This document shows, in pieces, positions 25,149-36,825 of a stretch of 64,000 bases of DNA. Under the pieces are notes generated by a model. That model saw only the letters and a list, made by a program, of their open reading frames with translations, was not told the DNA's origin and did not search any database. The translations under genes and the position numbers were made by a program. This DNA is from Gammaproteobacteria bacterium RIFCSPHIGHO2_12_FULL_39_24 (GTDB taxonomy: Bacteria > Pseudomonadota > Gammaproteobacteria > Coxiellales > Coxiellaceae): contig MGXZ01000002.1 of NCBI GenBank assembly GCA_001802455.1, positions 1 through 64,000 on the forward strand, read 5' to 3'. Position 1 is the stretch's first letter. Each line of letters begins with the position of its first letter.

Positions 25149-26521
25149 GGAAACTAATGGATCAACATTTATTACGTGAACAATTACCTAACATTGCACA
25201 AACCTCCGAGCTCGACGTCGTGCGCTATTTCACGCGCCTTTCACAAAAAAACTTTTCCATCGAAACCAATTTTTATCCATTGGGTTCTTGCACGATGAAA
25301 TATAATCCGCGCGCAGCAAAACTAATTGCATCGATGCCAGGTTATTTTTATTTGCATCCCATGACTAATGAAGATGATATGCAAGGCCATCTTGAAAATT
25401 ATTTTGAATTGCAAAGTATGATTGCGGAATTAACGGGCATGAGTGGTGTGTCATTGACACCCATGGCGGGCGCGCAAGGTGAATTTGCCGGTGTGGCCAT
25501 GATTAAAAGTTATCATCGTGATCGTGGAGATCACGCGCGAAATGAAATGTTAATTCCAGATGCAGCGCATGGTACAAATCCAGCATCTGCGCGCATGTGT
25601 GAATTTACGGTAAAAGAAATTCCCACATGTATTAAAACGGGTGATATTGATTTAGATGCATTGCAAAAAGCAGTGGGTCCCAAAACTGCGGGAATTATGC
25701 TGACCAATCCCTCTACATTTGGTGTGTTTGAAAGACAAATAAAAAAAATTGCAGACATAGTTCATCAAGCAGGTGGATTATTGTATTACGATGGCGCGAA
25801 TTTAAATGCGATTTTAGGAAGAGCCAGACCGGGCGATATGGGTTTTGATGTGATGCATTTAAATTGTCACAAAACATTTGCAACACCGCATGGCGGTGGT
25901 GGTCCGGGATCAGGTCCGGTTGCGGCCAATGAAAAATTAAAACCGTATTTACCAACGCCGATGGTTGGGAAAAATTCGCAGGGATTTTATTGGGTGATAA
26001 AAAAAGAATATCCACAATCCATTGGCCGATTATCGTGTTTTATGGGAAATGCTGGTGTTTTGTTGCGCGCGCATATTTATTTAAGATTGCTCGGAAAAAA
26101 TGGCGTAAAACGCGTAAGCCAATTTGCAACACTGAATGCCAATTATTTAATGAAACAATTGGAAAAGATTGGATATACATTGGCATTTCCAAAACGCCGC
26201 GCGAGTCATGAATTTATTATCACCGCAAAACCATTAAAAGATAAAACGGGTGTGAGTGCATTGGATATTGCAAAACGATTATTGGATTTTGGTATTTATG
26301 CGCCGACGATTTATTTTCCATTGTTGATTTCAGAATGTTTGTTGATTGAACCCACCGAAACAGAAAATAAAAAAACATTAGATCGATTTATTGATGTGAT
26401 GAAAATTATTTTTGATGAAGCGCATGCGGATGCTGAAAAATTAAAAGGCGCACCGTATACAACGCCAGTGGGAAGATTAGATGAGGTCAACGCGGCGAGA
26501 GAGTTGGTGGTGCGGAATTAG
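25139..26521 (+). CDS. gcvPB: Glycine dehydrogenase subunit 2 (split P protein)
   Basis: A 460-residue PLP-binding half of the P protein. The PLP lysine is in [21 protein letters not shown], and [15 protein letters not shown] and [12 protein letters not shown] are family hallmarks. An open frame extends upstream, but ATG 25139 has GGAGAGG 8 nt before it and fits the family (MSLGKLMDQ). It ends one base before the convergent dsbD, leaving no intergenic space and no separate terminator. Confidence 0.97.
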   Translation: MSLGKLMDQHLLREQLPNIAQTSELDVVRYFTRLSQKNFSIETNFYPLGSCTMKYNPRAAKLIASMPGYFYLHPMTNEDDMQGHLENYFELQSMIAELTGMSGVSLTPMAGAQGEFAGVAMIKSYHRDRGDHARNEMLIPDAAHGTNPASARMCEFTVKEIPTCIKTGDIDLDALQKAVGPKTAGIMLTNPSTFGVFERQIKKIADIVHQAGGLLYYDGANLNAILGRARPGDMGFDVMHLNCHKTFATPHGGGGPGSGPVAANEKLKPYLPTPMVGKNSQGFYWVIKKEYPQSIGRLSCFMGNAGVLLRAHIYLRLLGKNGVKRVSQFATLNANYLMKQLEKIGYTLAFPKRRASHEFIITAKPLKDKTGVSALDIAKRLLDFGIYAPTIYFPLLISECLLIEPTETENKKTLDRFIDVMKIIFDEAHADAEKLKGAPYTTPVGRLDEVNAARELVVRN

Positions 26522-28189
26522 TCACGGCATCAAAAATTTCTCGGGTGGTTGATAGCCGATCACCCGAGCAGTTGGAATTTCTTTTCCATCTTTGAAAAAT
26601 AAAATCGTGGGTGGGGCGATGACGTTGTATTGCCGCATCAGTATTTGATTTTCTGCTGAATTTTTCGTGATATCAGCGCGTAATAAAACAAACTGTCTCA
26701 GTTTGGCTTTGATGACGTGATCTTCAAATGTAATAGAGTCTAGTTCTTTACAAGCAATGCACCAGTCGGCATAAAAATCGAGCATCACAATTTGATTGTT
26801 TTTTTCAGCTTGTTTTATAGCGTTTTCGACATCGGTAACGGAATGCACCATTTGAAAATGTAATGCGGCAACATGACACGAGGCATCTGATTTTTCTAAC
26901 ATGGCGAGGGGATTGGTGTTACCGTGATACGCACCCACCATTAATAAAATACCATAAACAAAAAACAACAAACCGATTATTTTTTTGAGTAATGCGTTGA
27001 AAGATTTCGCAGAAGATAATGCGCCCCAATGCAATGCGAAGCCCAGTGACAAACCCGCCCATAAAATCATAATGATTGTACCAGGCAAAATACGTTGCAA
27101 CATAAAAATGGCAACCGCTAATAATAAAATCCCCATAAAATTTTTCACCGAATTCATCCATTCACCTGATTGAGGTAATATTTTTGGACCCATTAATCCA
27201 ATGAGTAATAATGGTGCGCCCATGCCAATTCCCATTGCAAATAATGCAACACCGCCCATCGCAGCATCGCCGGTTTGGCTGATCAATCCTAATGCGGCAA
27301 CTAACGGTGGCGTAACGCACGGTGATAAAATTAAAGTAGATAAAATTCCCATAAAAAAAGCGCCGAAATAGGTTCCCCGTTTTTGATGATGACTGATCTG
27401 AGAAACACTGCTGCGCAATTTTTCGGGGAATTGTAAATTAAATAAACCAAATAAAGATAACGCCATTAAAACAAATAGCCCGCTAAAAATAGCAATAATC
27501 CAAGATTGTTGAAAAATAACTTGCATGCTTCCACCAATCATGCCAAACAAAACACCCGCAGTGGCATAGGTGAGCGCCATTCCTAAAACATAAAACAATG
27601 AAATAAAAAATGCGTGCATGTGTGACATTTCTTTTTTTCCCACAATCATGCTGTATAAAATGGGAATCATGGGTAACACGCAGGGTGTGAATGATAATAA
27701 AATACCAACACCCAGAAAACTAACGATCAGTAGAAAAAAAGAATTTAAGTCACGTGCTGGTTGCATGTCATTTTCAGTCAAATGAATTGAAACTATTTTG
27801 GTTGTCGGCGGATAACAATAACCTGCTTTTGAGCAGCCTTGATAATGCACTTGCAAAACCAGGTTTTTTTGATCAGCTTGAATAATGGGAATGGGGATGG
27901 TCAGTGAGTTTGAATAGACTTCAACTATACCCAGCTCAGTTTTAAGTGGTTGCGTTGTGGGATAAAGTGGTTTCCCTAATTGAATATGCCGCGGTTCAAT
28001 GACTTTAAATTCAAAATGCTTTTGATATAGAAAATAATTGGGTGCGATTTTAAAATTCACTAAGATAGTTTGATAATCTTTGGCTGTTGCAAAAAATTGA
28101 AAGGCTTGATCGGCAGGCAGAGGTTCAGTCGCGAAAGCACCAACAGAAAATAACATAAAACTGAATAGTAAAAAACGAAGGTGTCTCAT
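26522..28189 (-). CDS. dsbD: Thiol:disulfide interchange protein DsbD
   Basis: A 555-residue inner-membrane reductant carrier that passes electrons from cytosolic thioredoxin to periplasmic DsbC/CcmG-type partners. It has a signal peptide, the N-terminal domain with CSKAGYC, a central eight-helix domain with cysteines in SFTPCVLPMIPI and LSPCVTPPLVAAL, and a C-terminal thioredoxin-like domain with FYADWCIACKELD. All three cysteine pairs are present. The start is ATG 28189 because AAAAAGGA stands 5 nt upstream; a further upstream start would add eight charged residues before the signal peptide. It lies 16 nt after acnA. Reducing power here may serve cytochrome c maturation (ctaC, petC). Confidence 0.95.
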   Translation of the reverse strand: MRHLRFLLFSFMLFSVGAFATEPLPADQAFQFFATAKDYQTILVNFKIAPNYFLYQKHFEFKVIEPRHIQLGKPLYPTTQPLKTELGIVEVYSNSLTIPIPIIQADQKNLVLQVHYQGCSKAGYCYPPTTKIVSIHLTENDMQPARDLNSFFLLIVSFLGVGILLSFTPCVLPMIPILYSMIVGKKEMSHMHAFFISLFYVLGMALTYATAGVLFGMIGGSMQVIFQQSWIIAIFSGLFVLMALSLFGLFNLQFPEKLRSSVSQISHHQKRGTYFGAFFMGILSTLILSPCVTPPLVAALGLISQTGDAAMGGVALFAMGIGMGAPLLLIGLMGPKILPQSGEWMNSVKNFMGILLLAVAIFMLQRILPGTIIMILWAGLSLGFALHWGALSSAKSFNALLKKIIGLLFFVYGILLMVGAYHGNTNPLAMLEKSDASCHVAALHFQMVHSVTDVENAIKQAEKNNQIVMLDFYADWCIACKELDSITFEDHVIKAKLRQFVLLRADITKNSAENQILMRQYNVIAPPTILFFKDGKEIPTARVIGYQPPEKFLMP

Positions 28190-28205
28190 GAAAATCCTTT
28201 TTCTA

Positions 28206-30866
28206 TCACGCATTCAACCCGCGCAACACATACTGCAAAATTCCACCGTGCAAATAATAATTTAATTCATTTTGCGTATCGATGCGGCAGAGCACAGCAA
28301 TATTTTCTGAATCACCATTTTCACGTGTAATTTGCACAGTTAAGATTGTGCTGGGTTTTAAGCCATTGGCAACACCCGTAATGCTAATCATTTCTGATCC
28401 AGCGAGCTGTACTGTTTTGCGTGTTATACCATTCATTAATTCTAATGGTAAAACACCCATACCAATTAAATTGGATCGATGAATACGTTCAAAACTTTCT
28501 GCAATCACCGCTTTCACGCCTAACAATAACGTTCCCTTCGCTGCCCAGTCGCGTGATGAACCTGTGCCATATTCTTGACCTGCAAAAATCACCAGGGGTG
28601 TGTTTTCTTTTTTGTATTCCATCGCGGCATCGTAAATGGATAATTGTTTTTGATCGGGAAAATGTTTTGTGTACCCACCTTCAATACCATGCAACATTTC
28701 ATTGCGAATACGAATATTGGCAAATGTGCCGCGCATCATCACCTCGTGATTTCCGCGACGTGCGCCATATGAATTAAAATCTTTTACAGCAATACCATGC
28801 GCCATTAAATATTTTCCAGCGGGACTGTCTGGTTTGATTGAACCGGCGGGAGAGATGTGATCGGTTGTTACGCTATCGCCCAATATTGCTAAAATACGCG
28901 CATTTTTCACATCGTTGGGTGCATCAGGTGTTTTTTTCATGTTTTCAAAATAGGGTGGTAATTTCACATAAGTTGATTTCTCATTCCATGCATACGTTTT
29001 GGTTGACGCAATATGAATGGCTTGCCAACGGTCATCGCCATTAAAAATTTCACTATATTCTTTGGTGAACATCGTACGTGAAACCAATTTAAGTGCTTGC
29101 GCAATTTCTTCTGGTGTTGGCCAAATATCTTTAAGATAAATTTTTTCACCTGCTGTTGACATACCAATAGGATCTTTGTGTAAATCAATTTTCATCGTAC
29201 CAGCTAATGCATAAGCAACAACCAGTGGTGGCGATGCCAACCAATTGGCGCGCACTTGCGGATGGATACGTCCTTCGAAATTTCTATTGCCTGATAATAC
29301 GGCGCACGCGACAATTTGATTGTCGGTAATGGTTTTTGCAATGTCATCATTTAATGGGCCAGAATTACCGATGCAGGTTGTGCAACCATAACCCACTAAA
29401 TAAAATCCGAGTTGATTCAAATATTTTTGCAAATCGGTTTTTTGTAAATAATCAGTGACTACTTTGGATCCCGGCGCTAAGGATGATTTTACCCATGATT
29501 TTGCGCTTAACCCTTTTTTAATCGCTTTCTTGGCGAGTAATCCCGCTGCTAACATGACTGAAGGATTGGATGTGTTGGTACAACTGGTGATGGCGGCAAT
29601 CACAATGTCACCATGATGCAACTCAATATTATTTTCAGTTGAAAATGCTTTTGATTGATCTGGGATTTTATTGAGATCCAGAAAATCTTGCATTGCTGTC
29701 GGAAGATGATTGAGTGAAACACTGTCTTGCGGACGTCTAGGCCCTGCAACACTCGGAACGACTGTGGATAAATTCAGCGCCAAATGATCTGAAAAAATAG
29801 GTTCAACACTGTGATCATCGTGCCACATGCCTTGCGCTTTCATGTACTGTTGTACTAGTTCAACAGTATGTGGATCGCGATTAGTGAGTTCCATGTATTT
29901 AATGGTTTCAGCATCAATGGGAAATAATCCGCACGTTGCGCCATATTCTGGTGCCATGTTAGCGATGGTGGCGCGATCAGCAAGCGGTAAATATTTCAAT
30001 CCAGGTCCGTAAAATTCAACGAATTTTCCAACCACTCCTTTTTGACGCAGTAGGTGTGTGACCGTTAATACTAAATCTGTTGCGGTGATGCCTTCATTTA
30101 ACTGGCCCTCTAAGCGAAAACCAACGACATCGGGAATTAACATAGAAACCGGTTGCCCGAGCATTGCCGCTTCGGCTTCAATACCGCCAACACCCCAACC
30201 CAACACACCCAGGCCATTAATCATGGTGGTATGACTGTCGGTTCCAACCAAGGTGTCTGGAAATGCGTATTTTTCACTGTTTATCTCATTACTCCAAACC
30301 CCTTTGGCCAAATACTCCAGATTCACTTGATGGCAAATTCCTGTGCCGGGGGGTACCACTTGAAAACCATTAAACGTTTGTTGTCCCCATTTTAAAAAAG
30401 TGTAACGTTCATCGTTGCGATGCATTTCAATTTTCACGTTATTTAGAAATGCTTTTTTTGTGCCATATTCGTCGACTTGCACAGAGTGATCGATAATTAA
30501 ATCAACTGGGCATAATGGATTAATTTTTTCTGGATTACCGTGAAGTGATTTCATCGCGTCACGCATCGCAGCCAAATCCACCACCGCTGGAACACCCGTA
30601 AAATCCTGCATTAAAACGCGCGCAGGACGAAAGGCAATTTCATGTGAAGAATGTTTGTTATCGAGCCACGCTGAAAATGCGTCGATGTCCGCTTTGGTGG
30701 TGGTAGAACCCTCTTCGTTTCGTAGCTGATTTTCCAATAAAATTTTTAATGAAAAGGGTAATTGATTTATTTTAGGAAATGTTTTGGCAAGCTCGGGCAG
30801 GCTGAAATAATGATAAGTTTTGTCATTGATCTTGAGGGTGCTGCGTGTTTTGTATGAGTCTTTCAT
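28206..30866 (-). CDS. acnA: Aconitate hydratase A
   Basis: An 886-residue aconitase converting citrate to isocitrate in the TCA cycle. The 4Fe-4S ligands are the Cys in ITSCTNTSNPSVM and the two in GYGCTTCIGNSGPL. Also seen are VGTDSHTTMINGLGVLGWGVGGIEAEAAMLGQP, and the C-terminal swivel with GQEYGTGSSRDWAAKG and ESFERIHRSNLIGMGVLPL. It is full length for the AcnA/IRP group. GAGG stands 6 nt before the ATG. A long hairpin repeat lies about 95 bp upstream of its start. Confidence 0.98.
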   Translation of the reverse strand: MKDSYKTRSTLKINDKTYHYFSLPELAKTFPKINQLPFSLKILLENQLRNEEGSTTTKADIDAFSAWLDNKHSSHEIAFRPARVLMQDFTGVPAVVDLAAMRDAMKSLHGNPEKINPLCPVDLIIDHSVQVDEYGTKKAFLNNVKIEMHRNDERYTFLKWGQQTFNGFQVVPPGTGICHQVNLEYLAKGVWSNEINSEKYAFPDTLVGTDSHTTMINGLGVLGWGVGGIEAEAAMLGQPVSMLIPDVVGFRLEGQLNEGITATDLVLTVTHLLRQKGVVGKFVEFYGPGLKYLPLADRATIANMAPEYGATCGLFPIDAETIKYMELTNRDPHTVELVQQYMKAQGMWHDDHSVEPIFSDHLALNLSTVVPSVAGPRRPQDSVSLNHLPTAMQDFLDLNKIPDQSKAFSTENNIELHHGDIVIAAITSCTNTSNPSVMLAAGLLAKKAIKKGLSAKSWVKSSLAPGSKVVTDYLQKTDLQKYLNQLGFYLVGYGCTTCIGNSGPLNDDIAKTITDNQIVACAVLSGNRNFEGRIHPQVRANWLASPPLVVAYALAGTMKIDLHKDPIGMSTAGEKIYLKDIWPTPEEIAQALKLVSRTMFTKEYSEIFNGDDRWQAIHIASTKTYAWNEKSTYVKLPPYFENMKKTPDAPNDVKNARILAILGDSVTTDHISPAGSIKPDSPAGKYLMAHGIAVKDFNSYGARRGNHEVMMRGTFANIRIRNEMLHGIEGGYTKHFPDQKQLSIYDAAMEYKKENTPLVIFAGQEYGTGSSRDWAAKGTLLLGVKAVIAESFERIHRSNLIGMGVLPLELMNGITRKTVQLAGSEMISITGVANGLKPSTILTVQITRENGDSENIAVLCRIDTQNELNYYLHGGILQYVLRGLNA

Positions 30867-30956
30867 GATAACCTCGGTGAAAACAAATTGAGATGGCGTA
30901 TTGTATCTGTCTAGGCAAGGAATTTGAAGTAATCAATCTTTCCTTAAGGATGGACT

Positions 30957-31050
30957 TTATGCAGAGATCAGTGTGGGTACGTATCTCGTCATCCCGCGGC
31001 GTAGTCCGCGGGATGACGAGATACGTACCGACACTGATCTGCATAGAGCC
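30957..31050. repeat. Solo palindromic element related to the GIY-YIG element
   Basis: A near-perfect hairpin of about 37-bp arms: the left arm runs through ATCAGTGTGGGTACGTATCT to CCCGCGG, the loop is CGTAGT, and the right arm starts CCGCGGGATGACGAG and ends in ATCTGCATAGAGCC. The left arm shares 34 identical consecutive bases with 1659-1692 and the right end shares 20 with 2141-2160. There is no ORF inside. It occupies the gap between the FUSC gene and acnA. Confidence 0.85.
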
Positions 31051-31072
31051 GGATGGATTTATCATGTTCACG

Positions 31073-31106
31073 CCATTCTCAACTTTTTATTTTTTTCTGA
31101 GAATGG
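31073..31106 (-). terminator. Possible terminator hairpin after FUSC gene
   Basis: CCATTCTCA at 31073-31081 pairs with TGAGAATGG at 31098-31106 around an AT-rich loop, just after the stop of the FUSC-type gene. The stem is good, but no U-run follows on the minus strand, so intrinsic termination is doubtful. Confidence 0.35.
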
Positions 31107-31108
31107 TG

Positions 31109-32176
31109 TCATGCTCTATCCTTCCTAAACTTAAACCTTCCTAAAAAAATTTTTTCAATGGGATTGAGCATAACAAATGCAACCGCAATCCCGATCGTAA
31201 CATTGTAAAATCGTTCAAAAATAATTTTGATTGTTTCATGTGAACCGGGATCGCTCAGTAACATAATAGCCATTGCGATACCCATGGTGTTTCCCATACT
31301 GGCATATTGATTTTCAGTGCCAATCAAAAAACCACATAAAAAAAATGTCAATAATAAGGGCAGTAATCGCCATTCATAAGAAAAATGTAACAAAGCGAGC
31401 ACACATAAAAAACCGATTAACGCGACAATCAAGTGAGAAACAAATCGAAAAAAACCTTTTTTAAACGTGACACTGTGACTTTCTTCCATGATTAATAAAC
31501 AGGTGATCGTTGCCCAATATCCCGCGGGTAATTTGAAGAAATACCAAATTACAAATGTCAACAAGCAAGCCAGTGCTACTTTTGTTGCCGGGACGGCATG
31601 TTGTAGTTTTATTGTAAATTGCGGTCGTTTCCAAGAAATTATTTTTTTGGTCATGCCTTTTGGATAGTATTTTTTTACTATATAAAACAAAAAAAGATTT
31701 AAAACAGCAATGACCAGCACACCCAGTAACACTTCAAAACTTCGATCAACTGCGACGGCATAAAAATCTTGGTGAGTGATACTGAAAAATAATACGATTG
31801 CAATCGTCATGCCGGTAACGATACCGGCATAACTATAAATCGTAGGCTGTAAGGCAATATAACTTGAAAACCAAATCACGATTAATAACGAGATCATCAT
31901 GATGGTAACGTCACCATTGGCAAGCATTGCGATGGTATATCCCATTACTGCACCGATGATGGTTCCGATGGTGCGCATCAAAGATTTTGAAAGTGTTTGC
32001 GTGAGTCCTGTTTGCGTGACAGCGGCAATCGTAACGACTGCCCACACACCGAGCGGTAGTTGAAAGTAATTAATCAACAGAAAAACAATAAGCCCCGCGA
32101 GCATCATTTTAGTGGCGGTGATAAGTGCAATTACATTCTGCTGAGTTTGCACTGGAAATATTTTAATAGATCTCAT
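31109..32176 (-). CDS. FUSC family membrane protein
   Basis: A protein of about 355 residues with two clusters of hydrophobic helices (residues ~15-155 and ~195-335) separated by a short basic cytosolic stretch (KKYYPKGMTKKIISWKRPQF). The order resembles FUSC/aromatic-acid exporter (AaeB/YccS-like) proteins: GVWAVVTIAAVTQTGLTQTLSKSLMRTIGTIIGAVMGY near the start, and PAGYWATITCLLIME in the second half, the typical repeated motif. Export of aromatic or other small acids is inferred from the family. The frame is open to 32272, only 6 bp from hslO. ATG 32176 (MRSIKIF) is preferred because it leaves space for divergent promoters. Confidence 0.75.
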   Translation of the reverse strand: MRSIKIFPVQTQQNVIALITATKMMLAGLIVFLLINYFQLPLGVWAVVTIAAVTQTGLTQTLSKSLMRTIGTIIGAVMGYTIAMLANGDVTIMMISLLIVIWFSSYIALQPTIYSYAGIVTGMTIAIVLFFSITHQDFYAVAVDRSFEVLLGVLVIAVLNLFLFYIVKKYYPKGMTKKIISWKRPQFTIKLQHAVPATKVALACLLTFVIWYFFKLPAGYWATITCLLIMEESHSVTFKKGFFRFVSHLIVALIGFLCVLALLHFSYEWRLLPLLLTFFLCGFLIGTENQYASMGNTMGIAMAIMLLSDPGSHETIKIIFERFYNVTIGIAVAFVMLNPIEKIFLGRFKFRKDRA

Positions 32177-32278
32177 TTTTTGTATTTTACCGGAGATAAT
32201 GAAGTATCGCGATGATTTCCTTTGTTGAAAAATGGGTTTTATAGTATCTTTCCCTGAACCGTAAAGAGGCAACTGACC

Positions 32279-33151
32279 ATGTCTTCAAAAAAATTAAAAA
32301 TGTCTCTATCAGATTCCGTGCAAAAATTTATTTTAGAAAATAATAACGTGCGTGGCGTGATTGTGCATTTAACGCAGAGTTTTCGCACGATACTGGAAAA
32401 ACACGCGTATCCGCCGATTATGCAACGTTACTTGGGTGAGATGTTATTAGCCGCAACTTTATTGGCAGAAACCGTAAAATTAAGTGGTCGCATGACGATT
32501 CAATTTCAAAGTGATGGCGCGATTAAAATGCTGGTTGCGCAAATTAACGATGAAGGACAGTTGCGCGGTTTGGCACAGTGGGATGCGAATGTCAGTGAAG
32601 TAGAATTAAAAAATGGGTTGGGTGAGGGCATGTTGGTGATGACCGTGTTTCAAAAACACCATGAAAAGCCGATGCAAAGCATGGTGCCGCTTGAAAATAA
32701 AACCATTGCAGAGGCGCTGGCATTTTATTTTTTACAGTCTGAGCAATTGCCGACACATTTTTCGTTTGCAGTAAAAGACGATATGGCGTCCGGATTTTTA
32801 TTGCAAGTGATGCCGGAGCATGATGATCCTGATCGTAAAACGCGCTGGACTGCATTGATTGATCAAGTGAATAAAATCGATGCGCGTGAATTATTTTATG
32901 ATAATAACGCTTCTTTTCTGCAGTATTATTTTCTCGATGAAAATATTCGTTTATTTGATTCGCGCGATTTGGCATTTCATTGCGGCTGTTCACTTTCAAA
33001 AATGGAAAATGCAATACGGGTGATCGGACGAATTGAAGCGAATTTAATTCTGAAAGAAAAAGCAGAAATTGTTGTTACTTGTGAATATTGCAATCATCAT
33101 TATGCGTTTGATCGAGAAGCGATTGAGAAGATATTTGAAACTCCCCCTTGA
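32279..33151 (+). CDS. hslO: Redox-activated chaperone Hsp33
   Basis: A 290-residue holdase that is switched on by oxidation plus unfolding. The C-terminal zinc switch is complete: CGC in FHCGCSLSKME and CEYC in VTCEYCNHHY. The N-terminal domain shows VRGVIVHLTQSFRTILEKHAYP and LLAATLLAETVKLSGRMTIQFQ. It is followed by groES-groEL; the -35 box of their heat-shock promoter overlaps its stop codon. Genes for proteostasis are thus grouped. Confidence 0.96.
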   Translation: MSSKKLKMSLSDSVQKFILENNNVRGVIVHLTQSFRTILEKHAYPPIMQRYLGEMLLAATLLAETVKLSGRMTIQFQSDGAIKMLVAQINDEGQLRGLAQWDANVSEVELKNGLGEGMLVMTVFQKHHEKPMQSMVPLENKTIAEALAFYFLQSEQLPTHFSFAVKDDMASGFLLQVMPEHDDPDRKTRWTALIDQVNKIDARELFYDNNASFLQYYFLDENIRLFDSRDLAFHCGCSLSKMENAIRVIGRIEANLILKEKAEIVVTCEYCNHHYAFDREAIEKIFETPP

Positions 33152-33173
33152 ATTTCAAACATCCGCCCATATT
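33147..33173 (+). promoter_or_regulatory. Sigma32-type heat-shock promoter of groESL
   Basis: CTTGAAT at 33147-33153, a 12-nt spacer and CCCATATT at 33166-33173 closely match the sigma32 consensus (CTTGAAA, 11-16 nt, CCCCATnT). The -35 overlaps the hslO TGA stop. No CIRCE inverted repeat is seen before groES. Confidence 0.7.
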
Positions 33174-33251
33174 CTCTGTGCAGGGGAACAATTACAAAGT
33201 AGTATTGGCCCTTAATTTAAGAATTTGTTTAGCAATTGAGGAGAAAAAGAC

Positions 33252-33539
33252 GTGAATATTAGACCATTACATGATCGTGTTGCGATCAAGCGTTTGGATG
33301 AAGAACGTACATCAGCTGGTGGGATTGTGATTCCTGATTCAGCAGCGGAAAAACCTATTCGCGGAACCGTCGTGGCGATTGGTTCTGGAAAAATGTTAAC
33401 GGATGGAAAAGTTATTCCGTTGGCAGTGAAGAAAGGTGACACTGTTGTTTTTGGAAAATATTCCGGAACAGAAATCAAAATCAACAACCAAGATTTAATT
33501 GTGATGCGCGAAGAAGACATCATGGGAATTATTGAGTAA
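33252..33539 (+). CDS. groS: Co-chaperonin GroES
   Basis: A 95-residue Gro[33 protein letters not shown] includes the mobile loop that binds GroEL, and it ends EEDIMGIIE. It caps the GroEL cage with ATP. The start is GTG with GAGGAG 8 nt upstream. It is 26 bp before groEL. Confidence 0.98.
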   Translation: MNIRPLHDRVAIKRLDEERTSAGGIVIPDSAAEKPIRGTVVAIGSGKMLTDGKVIPLAVKKGDTVVFGKYSGTEIKINNQDLIVMREEDIMGIIE

Positions 33540-33550
33540 GTAGTAACTAA

Positions 33551-35221
<1,671 letters not shown>

Positions 35222-35240
35222 GTTAGTAATAAGTACCCAA

Positions 35241-35268
35241 AAAAAACCCCACTTTCGTGGGGTTTTTT
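35241..35268. terminator. Rho-independent terminator after groL
   Basis: AAAAAACCCCAC-TTTC-GTGGGGTTTTTT forms a perfect stem with A/T runs on both sides, so it can work in both directions. Confidence 0.93.
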
Positions 35269-35531
35269 GTAGGAGAGTTAAGCGGAAAATGCTTTCGCAT
35301 CGTCGAGGACTTAACGTTTTCAGTGATATCAATGTCGGTTGATGTAAGAGTAATCCTACTCCTCACCTCAGAATCCTGTCAATCAAATTTTGCGCAATTT
35401 AATCACAAAATGTCACTTCTCTCTTGTGGCGGGGCTGCAACACCATTTCAGCAACTCAGACTTTGTTTTAAATTTCTTGCATCGCGGAATGATCTTGATG
35501 AAAATAGCACTCTTCACGAAAAGGAATGAGC
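35269..35531. other. Intergenic region before proS, no gene seen
   Basis: About 260 bases between the groL terminator and proS. Short open frames exist here, but none has a ribosome site with a plausible protein. I see no tRNA, T-box or riboswitch structure. The proS promoter should lie in this stretch, though no convincing -35/-10 pair stands out. Confidence 0.6.
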
Positions 35532-36803
35532 ATGCTCACCAGTCAGTATTTGTTAGCGACGATAAAAGAAACTCCTGCTGATGCTGAATTAATCAGTCAT
35601 AAGTTAATGTTGCGTGCAGGATTAATTCGTAAATTAGCCAGTGGATTGTACACCTGGTTGCCGCTGGGTTTGCGCGTATTAAAAAAAGTTGAAAATATTG
35701 TGCGTGAAGAAATGAATCGTGCGGGGGCGTTAGAAATTTTAATGCCTGCTATTCAACCGAGTGAGTTATGGGTTGAATCGGATCGTTGGGATCAGTATGG
35801 AAAAGAATTGTTAAAAATAAAAGATCGTCACGAACGTGATTTTTGTTTTGGTCCAACACATGAAGAAGTGATCACACACTTAATGCGCAATGAATTGAAT
35901 AGCTACAAGCAATTGCCATTAAATGTTTATCAAATTCAAACGAAATTTCGTGATGAAATTCGCCCGCGTTTTGGCGTGATGCGTGCGCGCGAATTTTTAA
36001 TGAAGGATTCTTACTCATTTCACATTGATACTGAGTCACTGAAAAAAACATATCAAGATATGGTGGATGCTTACACAAAAATTTTTACGCGATTGGGCTT
36101 GCGTTTTCGCGCTGTGTTGGCAGTGACAGGACAAATTGGCGGTGATTTCTCGCATGAGTTTCAAGTGCTCGCAGAATCGGGTGAAGATATCATCGTTTAC
36201 AGCGATGGAAGTGACTATGCCGCCAATATTGAGCGTGCAGAAAATTTAGAAAAAACGCTACCGGTGAAAGAAGGTGATAATAGTCCCGATGGAAAAGGAA
36301 AATTAACATTTGCGCGTGGTATTGAAGTGGGACATGTATTTCAACTAGGCGATAAATACAGTAAATCAATGAATCTCACTGTGTTGGGTGAAAATGGAAA
36401 ATCTTTTTATCCGCAAATGGGATGTTATGGTATCGGTGTTTCTCGAATTGTTGCGGCGGCGATTGAACAAAATCATGATGAAAAAGGCATACAGTGGCCC
36501 GATGCGATGGCGCCATTTCACGTTGCGATTGTGCCAATGCAAATGCACAAAGCCTATCGTGTTCGCGATTTGGCTATGAAATTATACAATGAATTGAAAA
36601 ACGTGGGATTGGATGTGTTGTTAGATGATCGCACTGAACGTGCCGGTGTGATGTTTTCGGATATGGATTTAATTGGTATTCCACATCGTCTTGTCATTTC
36701 TGAACGTGGTATTGATGCGGGTACAGTAGAATATAAACATCGTTTGAGTGATGCAGTTGAAAATATTGCAATCGATGAAATCATTTCCTTTATGTCAACG
36801 TAA
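35532..36803 (+). CDS. proS: Prolyl-tRNA synthetase, short form without INS editing domain
   Basis: A class II synthetase of 423 residues that charges tRNA-Pro. Motif 2 ([27 protein letters not shown]) and motif 3 ([22 protein letters not shown]) are strongly E. coli-like, and the C-terminal anticodon domain is present. The bacterial enzyme is normally about 570 residues, with a ~180-residue INS domain that removes misacylated Ala-tRNA-Pro. Here [16 protein letters not shown] passes through a short linker to [18 protein letters not shown], so INS is missing. Starting at ATG 35532 ([13 protein letters not shown] 7 nt upstream) matches the family better than ATG 35526. Confidence 0.96.
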   Translation: MLTSQYLLATIKETPADAELISHKLMLRAGLIRKLASGLYTWLPLGLRVLKKVENIVREEMNRAGALEILMPAIQPSELWVESDRWDQYGKELLKIKDRHERDFCFGPTHEEVITHLMRNELNSYKQLPLNVYQIQTKFRDEIRPRFGVMRAREFLMKDSYSFHIDTESLKKTYQDMVDAYTKIFTRLGLRFRAVLAVTGQIGGDFSHEFQVLAESGEDIIVYSDGSDYAANIERAENLEKTLPVKEGDNSPDGKGKLTFARGIEVGHVFQLGDKYSKSMNLTVLGENGKSFYPQMGCYGIGVSRIVAAAIEQNHDEKGIQWPDAMAPFHVAIVPMQMHKAYRVRDLAMKLYNELKNVGLDVLLDDRTERAGVMFSDMDLIGIPHRLVISERGIDAGTVEYKHRLSDAVENIAIDEIISFMST

Positions 36804-36825
36804 TTCTTCTGTTACAGTTTAGAGT

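Noticed and set aside
35257-35529. 90-codon frame between groL and proS
   Set aside because: It starts inside the groL terminator stem, has no ribosome site and reads as random composition.
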